This document shows positions 24,460-34,300 of a DNA stretch of 39,153 nucleotides, one piece after another. The stretch's first letter is position 1, and every line of letters starts with the position of its first letter. Where the stretch lies: NCBI GenBank assembly GCA_020443345.1, contig JAGRIH010000004.1:41407-80559 (forward strand), written 5' to 3'. The translations under genes were made by a program, and so were the position numbers. The notes beneath the pieces were generated by a model, which worked only from the letters and a program-made list of their open reading frames with translations, made no database searches and had not been told where the DNA came from. Source of the DNA: Halioglobus sp. (GTDB taxonomy: Bacteria > Pseudomonadota > Gammaproteobacteria > Pseudomonadales > Halieaceae).

Positions 24460-26178
24460 ATGTATCGCTACCAGCTCGACAATGTAATCACCTATACGTC
24501 GGAAGACTTGGTTCTGTTCAGGGAGTCCCCTTTCGCCTGTTGGATGGAGCGCCTGACGCTTGAAAACCCCGGCCACGGCATTCCCCCCGATGTCGGCACC
24601 AGCGCGCCGCACAAGCACATGGAACGCCAGGATGAGATTGCCGACACACTGCGTAGCGAGGGCCGCGCTGTCGCGCTGATCGACTGGGAGGAGGAAGAGC
24701 CCCGGCGCCGTGCGTTTACCTTGGATGCCATGCGCTCGGGTATCGATTTCATCGTCAACGGGCAGCTGGCGCTGGGCAGCCTGTCGGGATCGGCCAACCT
24801 GCTGATGCGCACCAGTGGCTACTCCGAGCTGGGGGATTTTCTTTACATCCCCTGCGACACTCAGACAAAAACCACGCTGCACTGTGCATTCCGGCTCTGT
24901 TTCCTGTCGGATTTGCTGCACAGCCTGCAGGGGCAGCTGCCGCCGCAGATGCTGATCATTCGCGGCGGCAGCGACGTGGTTCCGCTGCAGTGCGAAGACC
25001 ACATCTACCACTATCGGGCGGTAAAACAGCGCTTCATGGACGCCATGCGCAATTTTCGCAAGCACCGCATGCCCGATCCGGCGGAGTCTTCCCACTTCGG
25101 GCGGTGGGCCGATTGCGCCAATGAAGTGCTCAAGCAGCGCGCACTGCGCTGCGAGCAGACGGGCGACGCGTTCGCCGCCCGGATGGCGGATGAGCGCGCG
25201 CAGGTGTCCGGCCTGCACGCGGGCCCCGCAGCGGCCGGCAGCACTGCGCACGGCGGTATCGCCGATGGGTTCGCCGGTGAACAGGGTGACGCCGCCGCGC
25301 AGGCTGGACAGGATCCGCTATCACTGACGATGTCTGCACACAGGGCGCGTGCACGTGCTGAAGCGGTGCCTGTCGGCGTCACTCCGACCCTTGCTGAACA
25401 GGCCCGCATGCTGGACGCCGGCGTCTATCAGCGCGCCATACGCAGCAGGCGGCCCGGGTTTACGCCGAATCTCGCTGAACTGGAGGACATGGCCGATGCG
25501 TCTGTCGCGGGTGAGCGCGCGGCGCGTCACCAGCGCAGGAAGTCGGACCTGGTTCTCGAGAATCTCGCGTTTGTCGGCCGCAGCCTGCGCGCCCCGGTGA
25601 TCCGCATGGAATCCGCTCCCGACAGCGGCGAGCCGGCGGCGATGGTCGATACGCCAGCGGTGACCCTGTCGGTCGACAGTACGCAGGCAAGCGCGGCGCT
25701 CGTGCCCCAGCACCAGCCGTCTGGCACCGTCACCCGACCACAGCCCCTCGGCGCGGGCAAGCCAGCGGCGGCCGAGCAGTTGCGCGCAGGGTCCGAGCCG
25801 GGTGCATTCGCCGCTCGCGACAGTGTATCCAGTGCAGAACCACTGCAGGACGACGAACTGCCGGCCTTTGCCGTCGACTGCGAACCGCCCCCGCCGACAT
25901 TGAAACCACCGTCGGTCAACGGCAGGCCGCAGTCTGTGGTCGGCGCAGAGTTCCCGGTGGATTCGCGCTCGATCATCGACATGGACGACAGCCCGCTGCC
26001 ATCGCCCGGGCCGGTGCCGGCGACAGCCCACCAGGAGCTTGCCGCGGGTGGCGCGGACTGCCTCGAATTCCGCTGGCGGGAGCGGCGCGCGCAGCATGAC
26101 TGGCGCGAGCAGGGGGAAGCGGGCCGCGGCTCCTTTGGCGATGTGCTGCTCACCGGCGACGATTACCTGGCGGAGTGA
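24460..26178 (+). CDS. RecB-like (TM0106-type) nuclease-related domain, apparently inactive, with long low-complexity tail
   Basis: This 572-residue protein is not one I can name. Residues 11-200 follow the layout of the TM0106 RecB-like PD-(D/E)XK family: TYTSEDLVLFRESPFACWMERL, LRSEGRAVALI, LDAMRSGIDFIVNGQ, then SANLLMRT where the family has ADFLxR, and IPCDTQTKTT where it has VxDTKLAR. So the first acidic ligand is N113, D133 is kept, and the following lysine position is Q135. Next, MPDPAESSHFGRWADC occupies the place of the family's PxPxxHCxxCRWxxxC cluster, with most cysteines lost. From about residue 240 the chain is low-complexity and rich in Ala, Pro, Gly and Asp, apart from two related TPxLAE segments near 328 and 355. 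GAGGAA is 13 bases before the ATG, longer than usual. A tandem repeat lies upstream. Confidence 0.75.
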   Translation: MYRYQLDNVITYTSEDLVLFRESPFACWMERLTLENPGHGIPPDVGTSAPHKHMERQDEIADTLRSEGRAVALIDWEEEEPRRRAFTLDAMRSGIDFIVNGQLALGSLSGSANLLMRTSGYSELGDFLYIPCDTQTKTTLHCAFRLCFLSDLLHSLQGQLPPQMLIIRGGSDVVPLQCEDHIYHYRAVKQRFMDAMRNFRKHRMPDPAESSHFGRWADCANEVLKQRALRCEQTGDAFAARMADERAQVSGLHAGPAAAGSTAHGGIADGFAGEQGDAAAQAGQDPLSLTMSAHRARARAEAVPVGVTPTLAEQARMLDAGVYQRAIRSRRPGFTPNLAELEDMADASVAGERAARHQRRKSDLVLENLAFVGRSLRAPVIRMESAPDSGEPAAMVDTPAVTLSVDSTQASAALVPQHQPSGTVTRPQPLGAGKPAAAEQLRAGSEPGAFAARDSVSSAEPLQDDELPAFAVDCEPPPPTLKPPSVNGRPQSVVGAEFPVDSRSIIDMDDSPLPSPGPVPATAHQELAAGGADCLEFRWRERRAQHDWREQGEAGRGSFGDVLLTGDDYLAE

Positions 26179-26318
26179 TTGGCTGTGTGGCTCGCAGCAA
26201 CCGGGTGTGTACGGGTGCAAGTCGCGATGTCGAATCCTGCAACAGGGGCACATGGCACAGACGCACCGCGCTACCTCGGTGCCGCACCGGGTCACCCGGT
26301 ATACGGACGATCAGCTTC

Positions 26319-26654
26319 TCAATCGTCTATCCAGATGCGGCGCAGCGGCTCGCCGAAATCGTCGTAGATCACCTTGCGGCGCGGTTGCGGCGTCCGGCTG
26401 CGTTTGCGGCCGGGCGTGCGTTTGAGCATTTCCCGGCGGCGCGCCTCCAGGGCGGCCACCACCTCCGGCAGCGGGGTGCGCTCTTCGCGCGGCTCCAGAA
26501 ACAGCCGGCGGTTGAGAAAAAGCGGGGCGGTACCGGGATCCCTGCCGCTGATTCCCGGGGCGACATTCTCTACCTGACCGCCCTGTTTGAGGAAGCGCCG
26601 CGTTTCCCGTTCCAGTTCGGCTCGAATCTCAGCTTTTGAAACCGGTTTTTTCAC
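26319..26654 (-). CDS. Small basic protein with a SutA-like motif
   Basis: The 111-residue protein reads KKPVSKAEIRAELERETRRF, then LKQGGQVENVAPGISGRDPG, and ends in a highly basic linker (KRTPGRKRSRTPQPRRK) and YDDFGEPLRRIWIDD. The segment FLKQGGQVENVAPG resembles FLSRGGKVQEIPPN of the Pseudomonas slow-growth RNA polymerase regulator SutA. The acidic N-terminal arm of SutA is missing. A role at RNA polymerase or nucleic acid is only an inference from that motif and the charge. GTG at 26654 is the best start because no ATG lies nearby, although AGGG is only two bases away. It is divergent from plsC. The long open frame extending to 27695 is a shadow of the plsC gene. Confidence 0.6.
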   Translation of the reverse strand: MKKPVSKAEIRAELERETRRFLKQGGQVENVAPGISGRDPGTAPLFLNRRLFLEPREERTPLPEVVAALEARRREMLKRTPGRKRSRTPQPRRKVIYDDFGEPLRRIWIDD

Positions 26655-26825
26655 GCCCTGCCATGCCGCCGTAGCGCAGTCTTTAAAACTGTTTAGTATA
26701 GCGCGGCTGTCCAGTAATGGAACCGATTGACTGATACGGGGTTTGCGCACCGCATAACCGCGCGCCAGATTTTCCCGCCGCCGCAGATTCTGGTTTAATG
26801 CCTGACATTTACGGAAGAGCCCCCA

Positions 26826-27590
26826 ATGAACGCGCTGCGCTCTGCACTGGTTTTTATCTGGATCGTCGTCTCTGTCATCCCGTGGGGGCTGGCGCTGGTG
26901 TTTTGCTCGCTGTTCCTGCGCGATGAAAAACTCTGGTGGTGGTTTGCCGTGCCCTGGCTGAAGAGCGTCATCGGGGCAGCGCGCGTGGTCGGTGGTATCG
27001 CGTATCGCGTTCACGGCAGAGCGAACCTCCCCGGTGCAGGCGACATGCGCCGCGTCGTGCTGTGCGCCAAGCACCAGTCCACCTGGGAGACTTTTTTTTT
27101 CCCCAGCATTGCCCCGCACCAACTGGCGTATGTGTTCAAGAAGGAACTGCTGCGCATCCCCATTTTCGGCTGGTGCATCGGCAGGGTCGGCATGATCCAT
27201 ATCGACCGCAGCAAGCACAGCGAAGCCTGGGTCAGGGTGGCGGAGCAGGGGCGGGCACTGATGGACCGCGGCAAGTGGATCATCATGTTCCCCGAGGGCA
27301 CGCGCACCGAGCGGGGCCGGAAGGGACGCTACAAGAGCGGTGCCACGCGGCTGGCGATCGCCACGGGGGCCTATGTGATCCCCATCGCGGTGACCTCCGG
27401 GCGCTGCTGGCCACGGCGCTCGTTTTCCTTCATTCCCGGGGTCGTCGATGTCTCGATCGGAGCGCCGGTTGCCTCGGAGGGGCGCGAGCCGGGGGAACTG
27501 ATGGACGAAATAGAGCGCTGGATCGAGGCGGAGATGCGCCGTCTGGACCCGCAGGCCTATCGACAGGTCGCCAGCGCTCAAGCCACCTGA
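26826..27590 (+). CDS. plsC: Lysophospholipid (1-acylglycerol-3-phosphate) acyltransferase
   Basis: The 254-residue protein has an N-terminal hydrophobic segment (about residues 7-31), the catalytic motif AKHQSTWETFFFP (H83, with E88 in the HX4D/E position), a substrate-binding segment GRVGMIHIDRSK, and FPEGTR at 155-160 with a basic TERGRKGRYKSG extension. This is a PlsC-family acyltransferase acting on lysophosphatidic acid at the inner membrane, or on a related acceptor. The glutamate form of the motif is common in a proteobacterial subgroup. GGAAGAG about five bases before the ATG supports the start. The HX4E subgroup may use acceptors other than lysophosphatidate, so the exact lipid is uncertain. 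Confidence 0.92.
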   Translation: MNALRSALVFIWIVVSVIPWGLALVFCSLFLRDEKLWWWFAVPWLKSVIGAARVVGGIAYRVHGRANLPGAGDMRRVVLCAKHQSTWETFFFPSIAPHQLAYVFKKELLRIPIFGWCIGRVGMIHIDRSKHSEAWVRVAEQGRALMDRGKWIIMFPEGTRTERGRKGRYKSGATRLAIATGAYVIPIAVTSGRCWPRRSFSFIPGVVDVSIGAPVASEGREPGELMDEIERWIEAEMRRLDPQAYRQVASAQAT

Positions 27591-27728
27591 TAAATTGGCA
27601 GCGGTTTCCCCTGGAGGCAAAATCACAAGCCGTCGTCTGCGGCGTTGCCGGTTTTCGACACAAAAACATTGTGCCGTCAAACCGGCGCCCGGCATCGAAC
27701 GACTCGTGACCCTGCCATCGTTAATTTA

Positions 27729-28727
27729 TCAGGCGATCGGCGCGTTGGGAAGCAGGACCGCCGCACCGGTAAAGCGCCCGCGGCGCAGGTCGTCCAGCGC
27801 CCCGTTGGCCTGCTCCAGGCGGTAGCTGTGCACGTGGGTGGCGACCGGTATCCGCGCCGCCAGCGGCAGAAACTCCTCGGCGTCCCGGCGGGTCAGGTTG
27901 GCGACGGAGCAGATTTCGCGTTCGCCCCACAGGATGTCGTAGGGAAAAGAGGGAATAGCCGACATATGAATGCCCGCACACACCACGCGCGCGCCCTTGC
28001 GCACCGCGCGCAACGCAGTCGGCACCAGTTCTCCGGCCGGGGCGAAAATGATGGCGCCGTCCAGCTCGCGCGGCGCGCGCTCGCCTGAGGCGCCGGCCCA
28101 CGCGGCACCGAGGTCCCGGGCGAACGACTGCGCTGCGCTGTCTCCCTCGCGGGTGAAGGCGTAAACCGCCTGCCCGCGATAGCGCGCTACCTGTATCAGG
28201 ATGTGGGCGGCCGCGCCGAAACCATACAGGCCGATGTGTTCGCAGTCCTGCACCAGGCGGTAGGCGCGATAGCCTATCAGGCCGGCACAGAGCAGGGGCG
28301 CGGCCTGTTCGTCGCTGTAGTCCTCGGGCAGTGCGAAACAGTAGGCCGCGCGCGCCACGGTGTACTCGGCGAATCCGCCATCGATCTGGTAGCCGGTATA
28401 GCGGGCCGCGTCACACAGGTTCTCGCGGCCGTGACAGCAGTACCAGCAGTGCCCGCAGCTGCCGCCCAGCCACGGTACGCCCACGCGCGCTCCGGGCGCA
28501 AAGCCGGCCACGCCGGACCCGATGGCCTCGACGCTGCCCACGATCTGATGTCCCGGCACCAGCGGCAGCTCGGGCTGGGTCAACTCGCCGTCCACCACGT
28601 GCAGGTCGGTGCGGCACAGGCCGCAGGCCGTTACTCGCACGAGGACCTCCCCCGGTCCGGGCCGGGGCTGTGGCAGGTCGCGCAGTACCAGGGGGCTGTT
28701 GGGCTGTTGCAGTACCATCGCTCGCAT
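27729..28727 (-). CDS. Zinc-dependent alcohol dehydrogenase
   Basis: The 332-residue protein belongs to the medium-chain dehydrogenase family. The catalytic zinc site is CGLCRTDLH (C38 and neighbours) with PGHQIVG (H60). The structural zinc cysteines are in CGHCWYCCHGRENLC (from C91). The cofactor-binding loop reads IGLYGFGAAAHILIQVA, a GxGxxxH variant of the usual GxGxxG. The active site therefore looks complete, and NAD(P)-linked oxidation of an alcohol or reduction of an aldehyde is expected. It begins at ATG 28727 with AAGGAG seven bases upstream. The gene is divergent from the following methyltransferase and convergent with plsC. Confidence 0.93.
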   Translation of the reverse strand: MRAMVLQQPNSPLVLRDLPQPRPGPGEVLVRVTACGLCRTDLHVVDGELTQPELPLVPGHQIVGSVEAIGSGVAGFAPGARVGVPWLGGSCGHCWYCCHGRENLCDAARYTGYQIDGGFAEYTVARAAYCFALPEDYSDEQAAPLLCAGLIGYRAYRLVQDCEHIGLYGFGAAAHILIQVARYRGQAVYAFTREGDSAAQSFARDLGAAWAGASGERAPRELDGAIIFAPAGELVPTALRAVRKGARVVCAGIHMSAIPSFPYDILWGEREICSVANLTRRDAEEFLPLAARIPVATHVHSYRLEQANGALDDLRRGRFTGAAVLLPNAPIA

Positions 28728-28871
28728 GGGCTTGCTCCTTCAGGAAATGCTGCACCGGCCGAGTGGCATCCTGCGGCGGGCGCAGCGCCTGATGTACCGG
28801 CCGCCGCCAGCCGGGTGCGCAACAGGCGCCGCTGCCCTTACTTTAGCGTATTTTTGCGCCCTGCATGTGAC

Positions 28872-28877
28872 TATAAT
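28872..28877 (+). promoter_or_regulatory. Possible -10 element upstream of the methyltransferase gene
   Basis: A perfect TATAAT lies 28 bases before the methyltransferase start codon. A clear TTGACA-like -35 at the right distance is not visible; TTTTTG is the nearest candidate, at 15 bases. The assignment is tentative. Confidence 0.35.
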
Positions 28878-28904
28878 TACCGACCGGTCCCCAGGAAATC
28901 CGCT

Positions 28905-29525
28905 ATGGGCTTTTATGACAGGAACATCCTACCGCATGTGATCAACTGTGCCTGCGCCACCCGGCCGATACAAAGGCAGCGCGCGAAGGTGGTGCCCCAG
29001 GCGGCCGGTACGGTGCTCGAAATCGGTATCGGCACAGGTTTGAATCTGCCCTTTTACGACGCCAGCCGGGTGCAGCGCGTGATCGGGCTGGATCCGTCGG
29101 AAAAATCCTGGGAACTGGCCGGCAAGCGCGCCGCACACCTGGGTTTCGAGGTGGAATTCATCGGGCTGCCGGGCGAGCAGATTCCGCTGCAGGACGACAG
29201 CGTGGACACGGTGCTGGTCACCTTCGCGCTGTGTACCATTCCCGATCCGGTGGCCGCCCTGCACGGCATGGCCAGAGTGCTGCGCCCCGGGGGGCGGCTG
29301 TTGTTCTGCGAGCACGGCCGGGCGCCGGATGAAAGGGTACAGCGCTGGCAAAACCGCATCGACCCGTGGTGGACGCGCTTTACAGGTGGCTGCCATCTCA
29401 ATCGGGACATCCCGCAACTGCTGCGCCAGGGCGGCTTTGAGGTCTGCGCCATGGACACCGGCTACCTGCCCGGTACGCCGCGCTTTGCCGGCTATAATTT
29501 CTGGGGAAATGCCGCGTTGGCATGA
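28905..29525 (+). CDS. Class I SAM-dependent methyltransferase
   Basis: The 206-residue protein has a complete Rossmann cofactor site: VLEIGIGTGLNLPFY (motif I), VIGLDPSEKSWE (acidic loop), LPGEQIPLQDDSVDTVLVTF (post-II/IV) and LRPGGRLLFCEHG. The opening FYDRNILPHVINCACA and the ending with GYLPGTPRFAGYNFWG resemble the small methyltransferase group related to eukaryotic METTL7. Known members act on small molecules such as thiols, so a small-molecule substrate is possible, but it is not identified. It lacks the conserved cysteines expected of an ArsM arsenite methyltransferase. ATG at 28905 has AGGAAA eight bases upstream; the longer frame upstream overlies the dehydrogenase gene. tamA begins 30 bases after the stop. 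Confidence 0.9.
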   Translation: MGFYDRNILPHVINCACATRPIQRQRAKVVPQAAGTVLEIGIGTGLNLPFYDASRVQRVIGLDPSEKSWELAGKRAAHLGFEVEFIGLPGEQIPLQDDSVDTVLVTFALCTIPDPVAALHGMARVLRPGGRLLFCEHGRAPDERVQRWQNRIDPWWTRFTGGCHLNRDIPQLLRQGGFEVCAMDTGYLPGTPRFAGYNFWGNAALA

Positions 29526-29555
29526 TACCCGCCCGCTATCGGTAATTTTGCTTTT

Positions 29556-31304
29556 ATGAAGCATCCGGTCAGATTTCTTCTGATCCTCCTCGCGCTGTTG
29601 GCCGGCGGTGCCGCTCATGCGGCCTCCCTCGCTGTCGACCTGAAAGGACTGGACGGCGAGCTGCGCCGCAATGCCCTGGCCTGGCTGGGAGCGCCACCGG
29701 ACTCGCCGCAGGAACGGCTCAATTTCCTGGTCTCCGCGCGGGACAAGGTGAGGGACAGCCTGCAGGCCCTGGGCTACTACCGGGCGGACGTGGATCTGAC
29801 TGTCCAGCGTACCGACCCCGTGTGGCAGCTCACCATCGAGGTCGATCCCGGTGCGCCGGTCAGGGTGCGCAACCTGAGTGTGCAACTGCTGGGCCAGGCC
29901 GCCGCCGACGAGGCCTTTGCGGATCTGTTGACCCAGCCGGATATCACCAGCGGCGAGGTGCTGCACCACGGCCGTTACGAGCACCTCAAGAAACGCCTGC
30001 TGGCGCTCGGGCAGCAGCGCGGCTACCTGCAGGGGGAGCTGGTGACCAGTCGCGTCGAAGTCGAAGCCGGCGGCGGCACCGCAGACATCCATCTGGCGTA
30101 CCAAAGCGGTCCCCGTTACCGCTTCGGCAGGCTGGTGTTCGCCGATCACCAGATCGACGAGGCGCTGCTCAAGTCGCTCAGGACATTCCGCGAGGGCGAC
30201 TATTTCGAACAGTCCGCGCTGCAGAGTTACCAGGCGCAATTGCAGCGCACGGGTTACTTCTCCAGCGTAATCGTGCAGCCGCAACCGGCGCAGGCGGAAA
30301 CGGGCAGGGTGCCGGTAGCGGTGCAGCTGCACCCCGCCGAGCGGCACAGCTTCGATGTGGGTGTGGGCTACAGTACCGATACCGAGGAGCGTGTGACCCT
30401 GACCTGGCGCACGCCCCGCATCAACCGCTTTGGGCACAGCCAGATAACGCGGCTGGAGTACTCGCCGATTAATCCCAGCGGCCGCCTCACCTACAATATT
30501 CCCCTGACGCATCCGCTGGATGACGTACTACAGCTGTGGGCGCGCGCCGAAGATGACGAGTTCGGCGACGTGGACAGCCGGCAGCAGGAACTGGGTATGC
30601 GGCGCGATATCCACCGTGACAAGTGGCTATTCGGCTATGCGCTGCGCGCATTAAACGAGTCCTGGGATGTGGCCGGTGAGAGCGCCGAAAACGACTATCT
30701 GCTGCTGGGGGGCACCCTGTCGCGTCGCGACCGGATGGGGTCCGTGGTGGACCCCCGGGGCGGCTTCAGCCAGGTCTATACGCTGGAGGCTGGCAGCGAG
30801 CAGGCTGGCTCGGATGTCGATCTGGTGCGGCTCACCGCCGACTGGCGGTCCATCCTCACGCCGCTGCCGCGGCACCGCATCGTGGCCCGGGTGAGCGCCG
30901 GGATTGCGGAAACGCCCACGGGAGGCGGTGACCAACTCGCTCCCTCGCTGAAATTTTTCGCCGGTGGCAGCCAGAGCATCCGCGGTTTTTCCTACAACTC
31001 GGTGGGTGATGAAGTAAGAGTCAAACAGCCCGACGGCAGCACCCGCACCCTGGTGGTCGGCGGCGACAGACTTCTGACGGGCTCCCTGGAGTACCAGTAC
31101 TACGTCACGGACAAGTGGCGCGGCGCGGTCTTTTTCGATGCCGGGGATGCCTTCAATGAAGGTGATTTCAACCTCAATTACGCGCCGGGCTTCGGCGTGC
31201 ACTACCTGACCCCGGTGGGCGCCATCCGCTTCGAGCTGGCCAACAGCCTGAGCGAGCGCAATCCATCCTGGCAGTGGCATCTGACCATAGGCGCCGAATT
31301 TTGA
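29556..31304 (+). CDS. tamA: Outer-membrane translocation and assembly protein TamA
   Basis: This 582-residue member of the Omp85 family has a signal peptide (cut after AHA, residue 22), three POTRA domains to about residue 255, and a 16-strand beta-barrel. SIRGFSYNSVG is the family's RGF loop motif, and VVDPRGG is another barrel signature. The chain ends in phenylalanine (GAEF), the usual outer-membrane assembly signal. Together with TamB it helps move autotransporters and other surface components, and probably lipids, across the periplasm. No good ribosome site precedes the ATG (GGTAATTTTGCTTTTATG), so expression may be low. The stop overlaps the tamB start (TGATG). Confidence 0.95.
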   Translation: MKHPVRFLLILLALLAGGAAHAASLAVDLKGLDGELRRNALAWLGAPPDSPQERLNFLVSARDKVRDSLQALGYYRADVDLTVQRTDPVWQLTIEVDPGAPVRVRNLSVQLLGQAAADEAFADLLTQPDITSGEVLHHGRYEHLKKRLLALGQQRGYLQGELVTSRVEVEAGGGTADIHLAYQSGPRYRFGRLVFADHQIDEALLKSLRTFREGDYFEQSALQSYQAQLQRTGYFSSVIVQPQPAQAETGRVPVAVQLHPAERHSFDVGVGYSTDTEERVTLTWRTPRINRFGHSQITRLEYSPINPSGRLTYNIPLTHPLDDVLQLWARAEDDEFGDVDSRQQELGMRRDIHRDKWLFGYALRALNESWDVAGESAENDYLLLGGTLSRRDRMGSVVDPRGGFSQVYTLEAGSEQAGSDVDLVRLTADWRSILTPLPRHRIVARVSAGIAETPTGGGDQLAPSLKFFAGGSQSIRGFSYNSVGDEVRVKQPDGSTRTLVVGGDRLLTGSLEYQYYVTDKWRGAVFFDAGDAFNEGDFNLNYAPGFGVHYLTPVGAIRFELANSLSERNPSWQWHLTIGAEF

Positions 31305-34300
31305 TGGTGGTGCTGCGTGTTGCCGTGCTATTCGCCGTCCTGTTGGTGGCGGCGGTGTTGCTGGCGCCCTTCACGCAGCCGGGCAGCCGCGTGCTGCTGG
31401 GCGCCCTGGATCGCTACACGCCGCTGGAAGTGACCTACGGTTCTGGCAGCCTGGCGGGGGTATTGCAGATCGAGCGGCTGGCACTGGACAGTGCCGGTAT
31501 CGAACTGCAGATGCGCGATATCAGCACCGAGCTGGCCCTGGGCTGCCTGTGGCGCAGCGCGGTTTGTTTTCGCCGCCTGCACATCGGGGTGCTGGAGATC
31601 GATATGCCCGCCGGGCCCGCCGACGCATCAGCGCCTGTGCCGGAAACGACCGCAGGCCCGGGCAGTGACGGCGAGATGCTGGTGTTCCCGGTGGCGCTGG
31701 AAGCCCGGTCGCTGGTTATCGATCGCACCCGCGTTGGCTGGCCGGACGGCGAGTGGCGCCAGGGCGGGGCCTCGCTGCAAGTCCATATCAGGGAGTCCAC
31801 GGTTGAAGTGAGCCGCGCGCTGGTGCGCGCTGCGCGGCTGGAGCTGCGTGAACCGGCCGTGGCCGCTGCCGCGCCGCAAGACAGCATCGCGCTGCCGCGC
31901 ATCGATCTGCCGCTGGTGCTGCGGGTGTACGACCTGCAGCTGCAAGACCCGGCCTGGTCGGTCTTCGGTATGCAGCAGCAGTTCGAACAGTTGCAGTTGC
32001 AGGGCCAGTGGCGCCACACGCAACTGAGCCTGGAGCAGTTCAGCGCCGCCAGAGCCGGCTGGGGCGAGATGACGTTGCGCGGTTCCCTGCAGTTTGCCGG
32101 CGACTGGCCGCTGTCTGCCACGGCACAGTTGGCCATCGACCGCCCCCCCCTCTGGGCCGGCCTGCACCAGCGGCGACTCAATCTCGCAGTGGATGGCGAT
32201 CTGGCGGCGCTGGCGCTGGAGATCGCAGCATCGGGTAACCCCGGGTTGTCGCTCGCGGGAACGGTCGATGCCCTGGATCCACAACTGCCATTCGATGTCA
32301 CCGTCGATTTGTCGAGCCCCGCTGGCTTTACCGCAGAGGATTTTCCGGGTCTCAGCGGCTGGCCCGAAGGGTTGCAGCTGGCATCGCCGGTGACGCTCAC
32401 CGGCAGCGGTGCGCTGCAGCAACAGACGTTTGCGCTGCGCGCGCAGGCCACCGGCCTGGGCTATGAAAACCTGACGGTTGCGCTACAGGGCGAGCACCGC
32501 GACGGCCAGGTGACACTGCAGCAACTGCTGCTGCGCGACCCCGATGGGCACAACCAGTTAGAGGCTGCGGGGGAGTTGTCGCTGCGCGAACCCCTGCGCT
32601 GGTCAGTGGCGCTGCGCTCCAGCGGTATCGAGCTGCCGCGGGTCAGCGACTACGTGTTTGGGCGCCTGCAGGGCTCGTTGCAGGTCCGCGGCAGCGCCGC
32701 GGGCGATGGCTGGCAGATCGCGGTACAGCGGGTCGACGTACAAGGTCATGTCAACGATCTGCCCGCGAGTATCCGCGGCTACGCCGCGCTGCATGCCGAT
32801 TTGAGTCCGGCGCGCAGCGACCTGCAGGTACAGTTAAACGGCGCGCAGTTGTCGCTGCAGGCCTCCGGCAATCGCGGGGAGGGTGGGCATTTCGCGATGG
32901 TACTCGGTGACCTGGGACGCTGGCAGCCCGGCAGTCGCGGGACACTGCAACTGGCCGCCGATATGCAGGCCGACGGGCGACGCCTGCAGTTCGAAGGCAG
33001 TTACAAGGATGTGCAATGGCAGGATGTGGAAGTCGATGAAGGCTCGGCAACCGGTTTTGTAGAGCTGGTCGGCGACTACAATTTCAGCCTGCAGTCGGTG
33101 CTGTTGGCAGCGCGGTTGGCCGATGTGGAGCTGGAGCAGGTCGAGTTGGCAGTTCAAGGCAACAAGACGGCTGTCCAGGCCGCGTTGCACAGCACCGGGC
33201 AGGTGGGCGCTGAGCTGGCGGTGACGGCGCGCGCGCAGGGGCGGGACTGGACTGGCACTCTGGCCTCTGCCGTCGTGCAGACACCGCAGGGCGCGTGGCA
33301 ACTGGATCGGGACGTGGCGCTGCAATGGCTGGGTGACGCCCGGCAGCTCCTTGTCGCCCAGCACTGCTGGACACAGGACAGGACGGCCATCTGCCCCGGC
33401 GAATTGCGCCTGGGCGAGCGCAGCAGTGGCAGCCTGGATGCCTCGGGAGAGCTCGACGTCCTGACTGGCCTGTTGCCCCCGGAAATGGACGTCGAAGGGG
33501 GCTTCACGCTGCATCTCGAGGGCGCGCGCGAAACCGATCAAGCGTTAAAATTCAACGGCACCGCCCGAGCCGGGTCGGTGGCGATGACCCGGAGTTACAG
33601 TGACGGTGAAACGGCACAGATGGACTGGGATGGCGCTAACTTCGTGGTGGAGTACAGCGACGGTGCGCTGCAATTAAGTGGTTCTATCAGCAGGAGGGCG
33701 CACGAGGCCGTGTCAGTGGACATCCTGTTGCCCGCATCGCGCCAGGCAGAGCTGTCCGGCACCGTGTCGCTGGACCGCCTCGGTCTGACTGCCATGGCAC
33801 CCTTTGTGCCATCCTTGTCGCAGCTGCGCGGCGAGGTGTCGGGCAGGATCGATTTGGGCGGTACGGTGGACGCACCCCGGCTCGACGGCGAACTGCGCCT
33901 CGCGGGCGGCGTCGTGACTATGATCGGCAACCCCACGGTGCTGGAGGACGTCGAACTGACCCTCGCGATCCGCGGCACCCAGGCGGACATTCGCGGCGCG
34001 GGTCTGCTGGGCGGCGGGCGCGTGCAGCTCGACGGGAAGCTGTACACGCGCCCGGCACTGCGCCTGGACCTGTCGCTGAGCGGCGAGCGCCACCAGGTGC
34101 TGTATCCGCCTTCTGCTGCACTGCTGTTGTCCGAAAACCTGCGCATCAGAGCGACTCGCGGCCTGCTGGACATTGCCGGTGACGTGACGGTACACCGCGC
34201 TGAAGTGGAACTGGACGAACTGCCGGAGGGCAGCGTGGCGCTGTCGCCGGATGTGGTGCAGGTCGACTACACCGGCAATCCGCTCGAGGCGCAACTGCCG

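Noticed and set aside
26319-27695. A 458-residue minus-strand protein spanning the plsC region
   Set aside because: Only its last 111 residues look like protein; the rest is antisense to the conserved acyltransferase motifs.
28203-28904. N-terminal extension of the methyltransferase by 234 residues
   Set aside because: It is antisense to the zinc dehydrogenase, and the ATG at 28905 has a good ribosome site.
28905-29525. Methyltransferase as the missing ArsM of the arsenosugar-type cluster
   Set aside because: It is about 8 kb away, resembles the METTL7-like group and lacks the conserved cysteines of arsenite methyltransferases.
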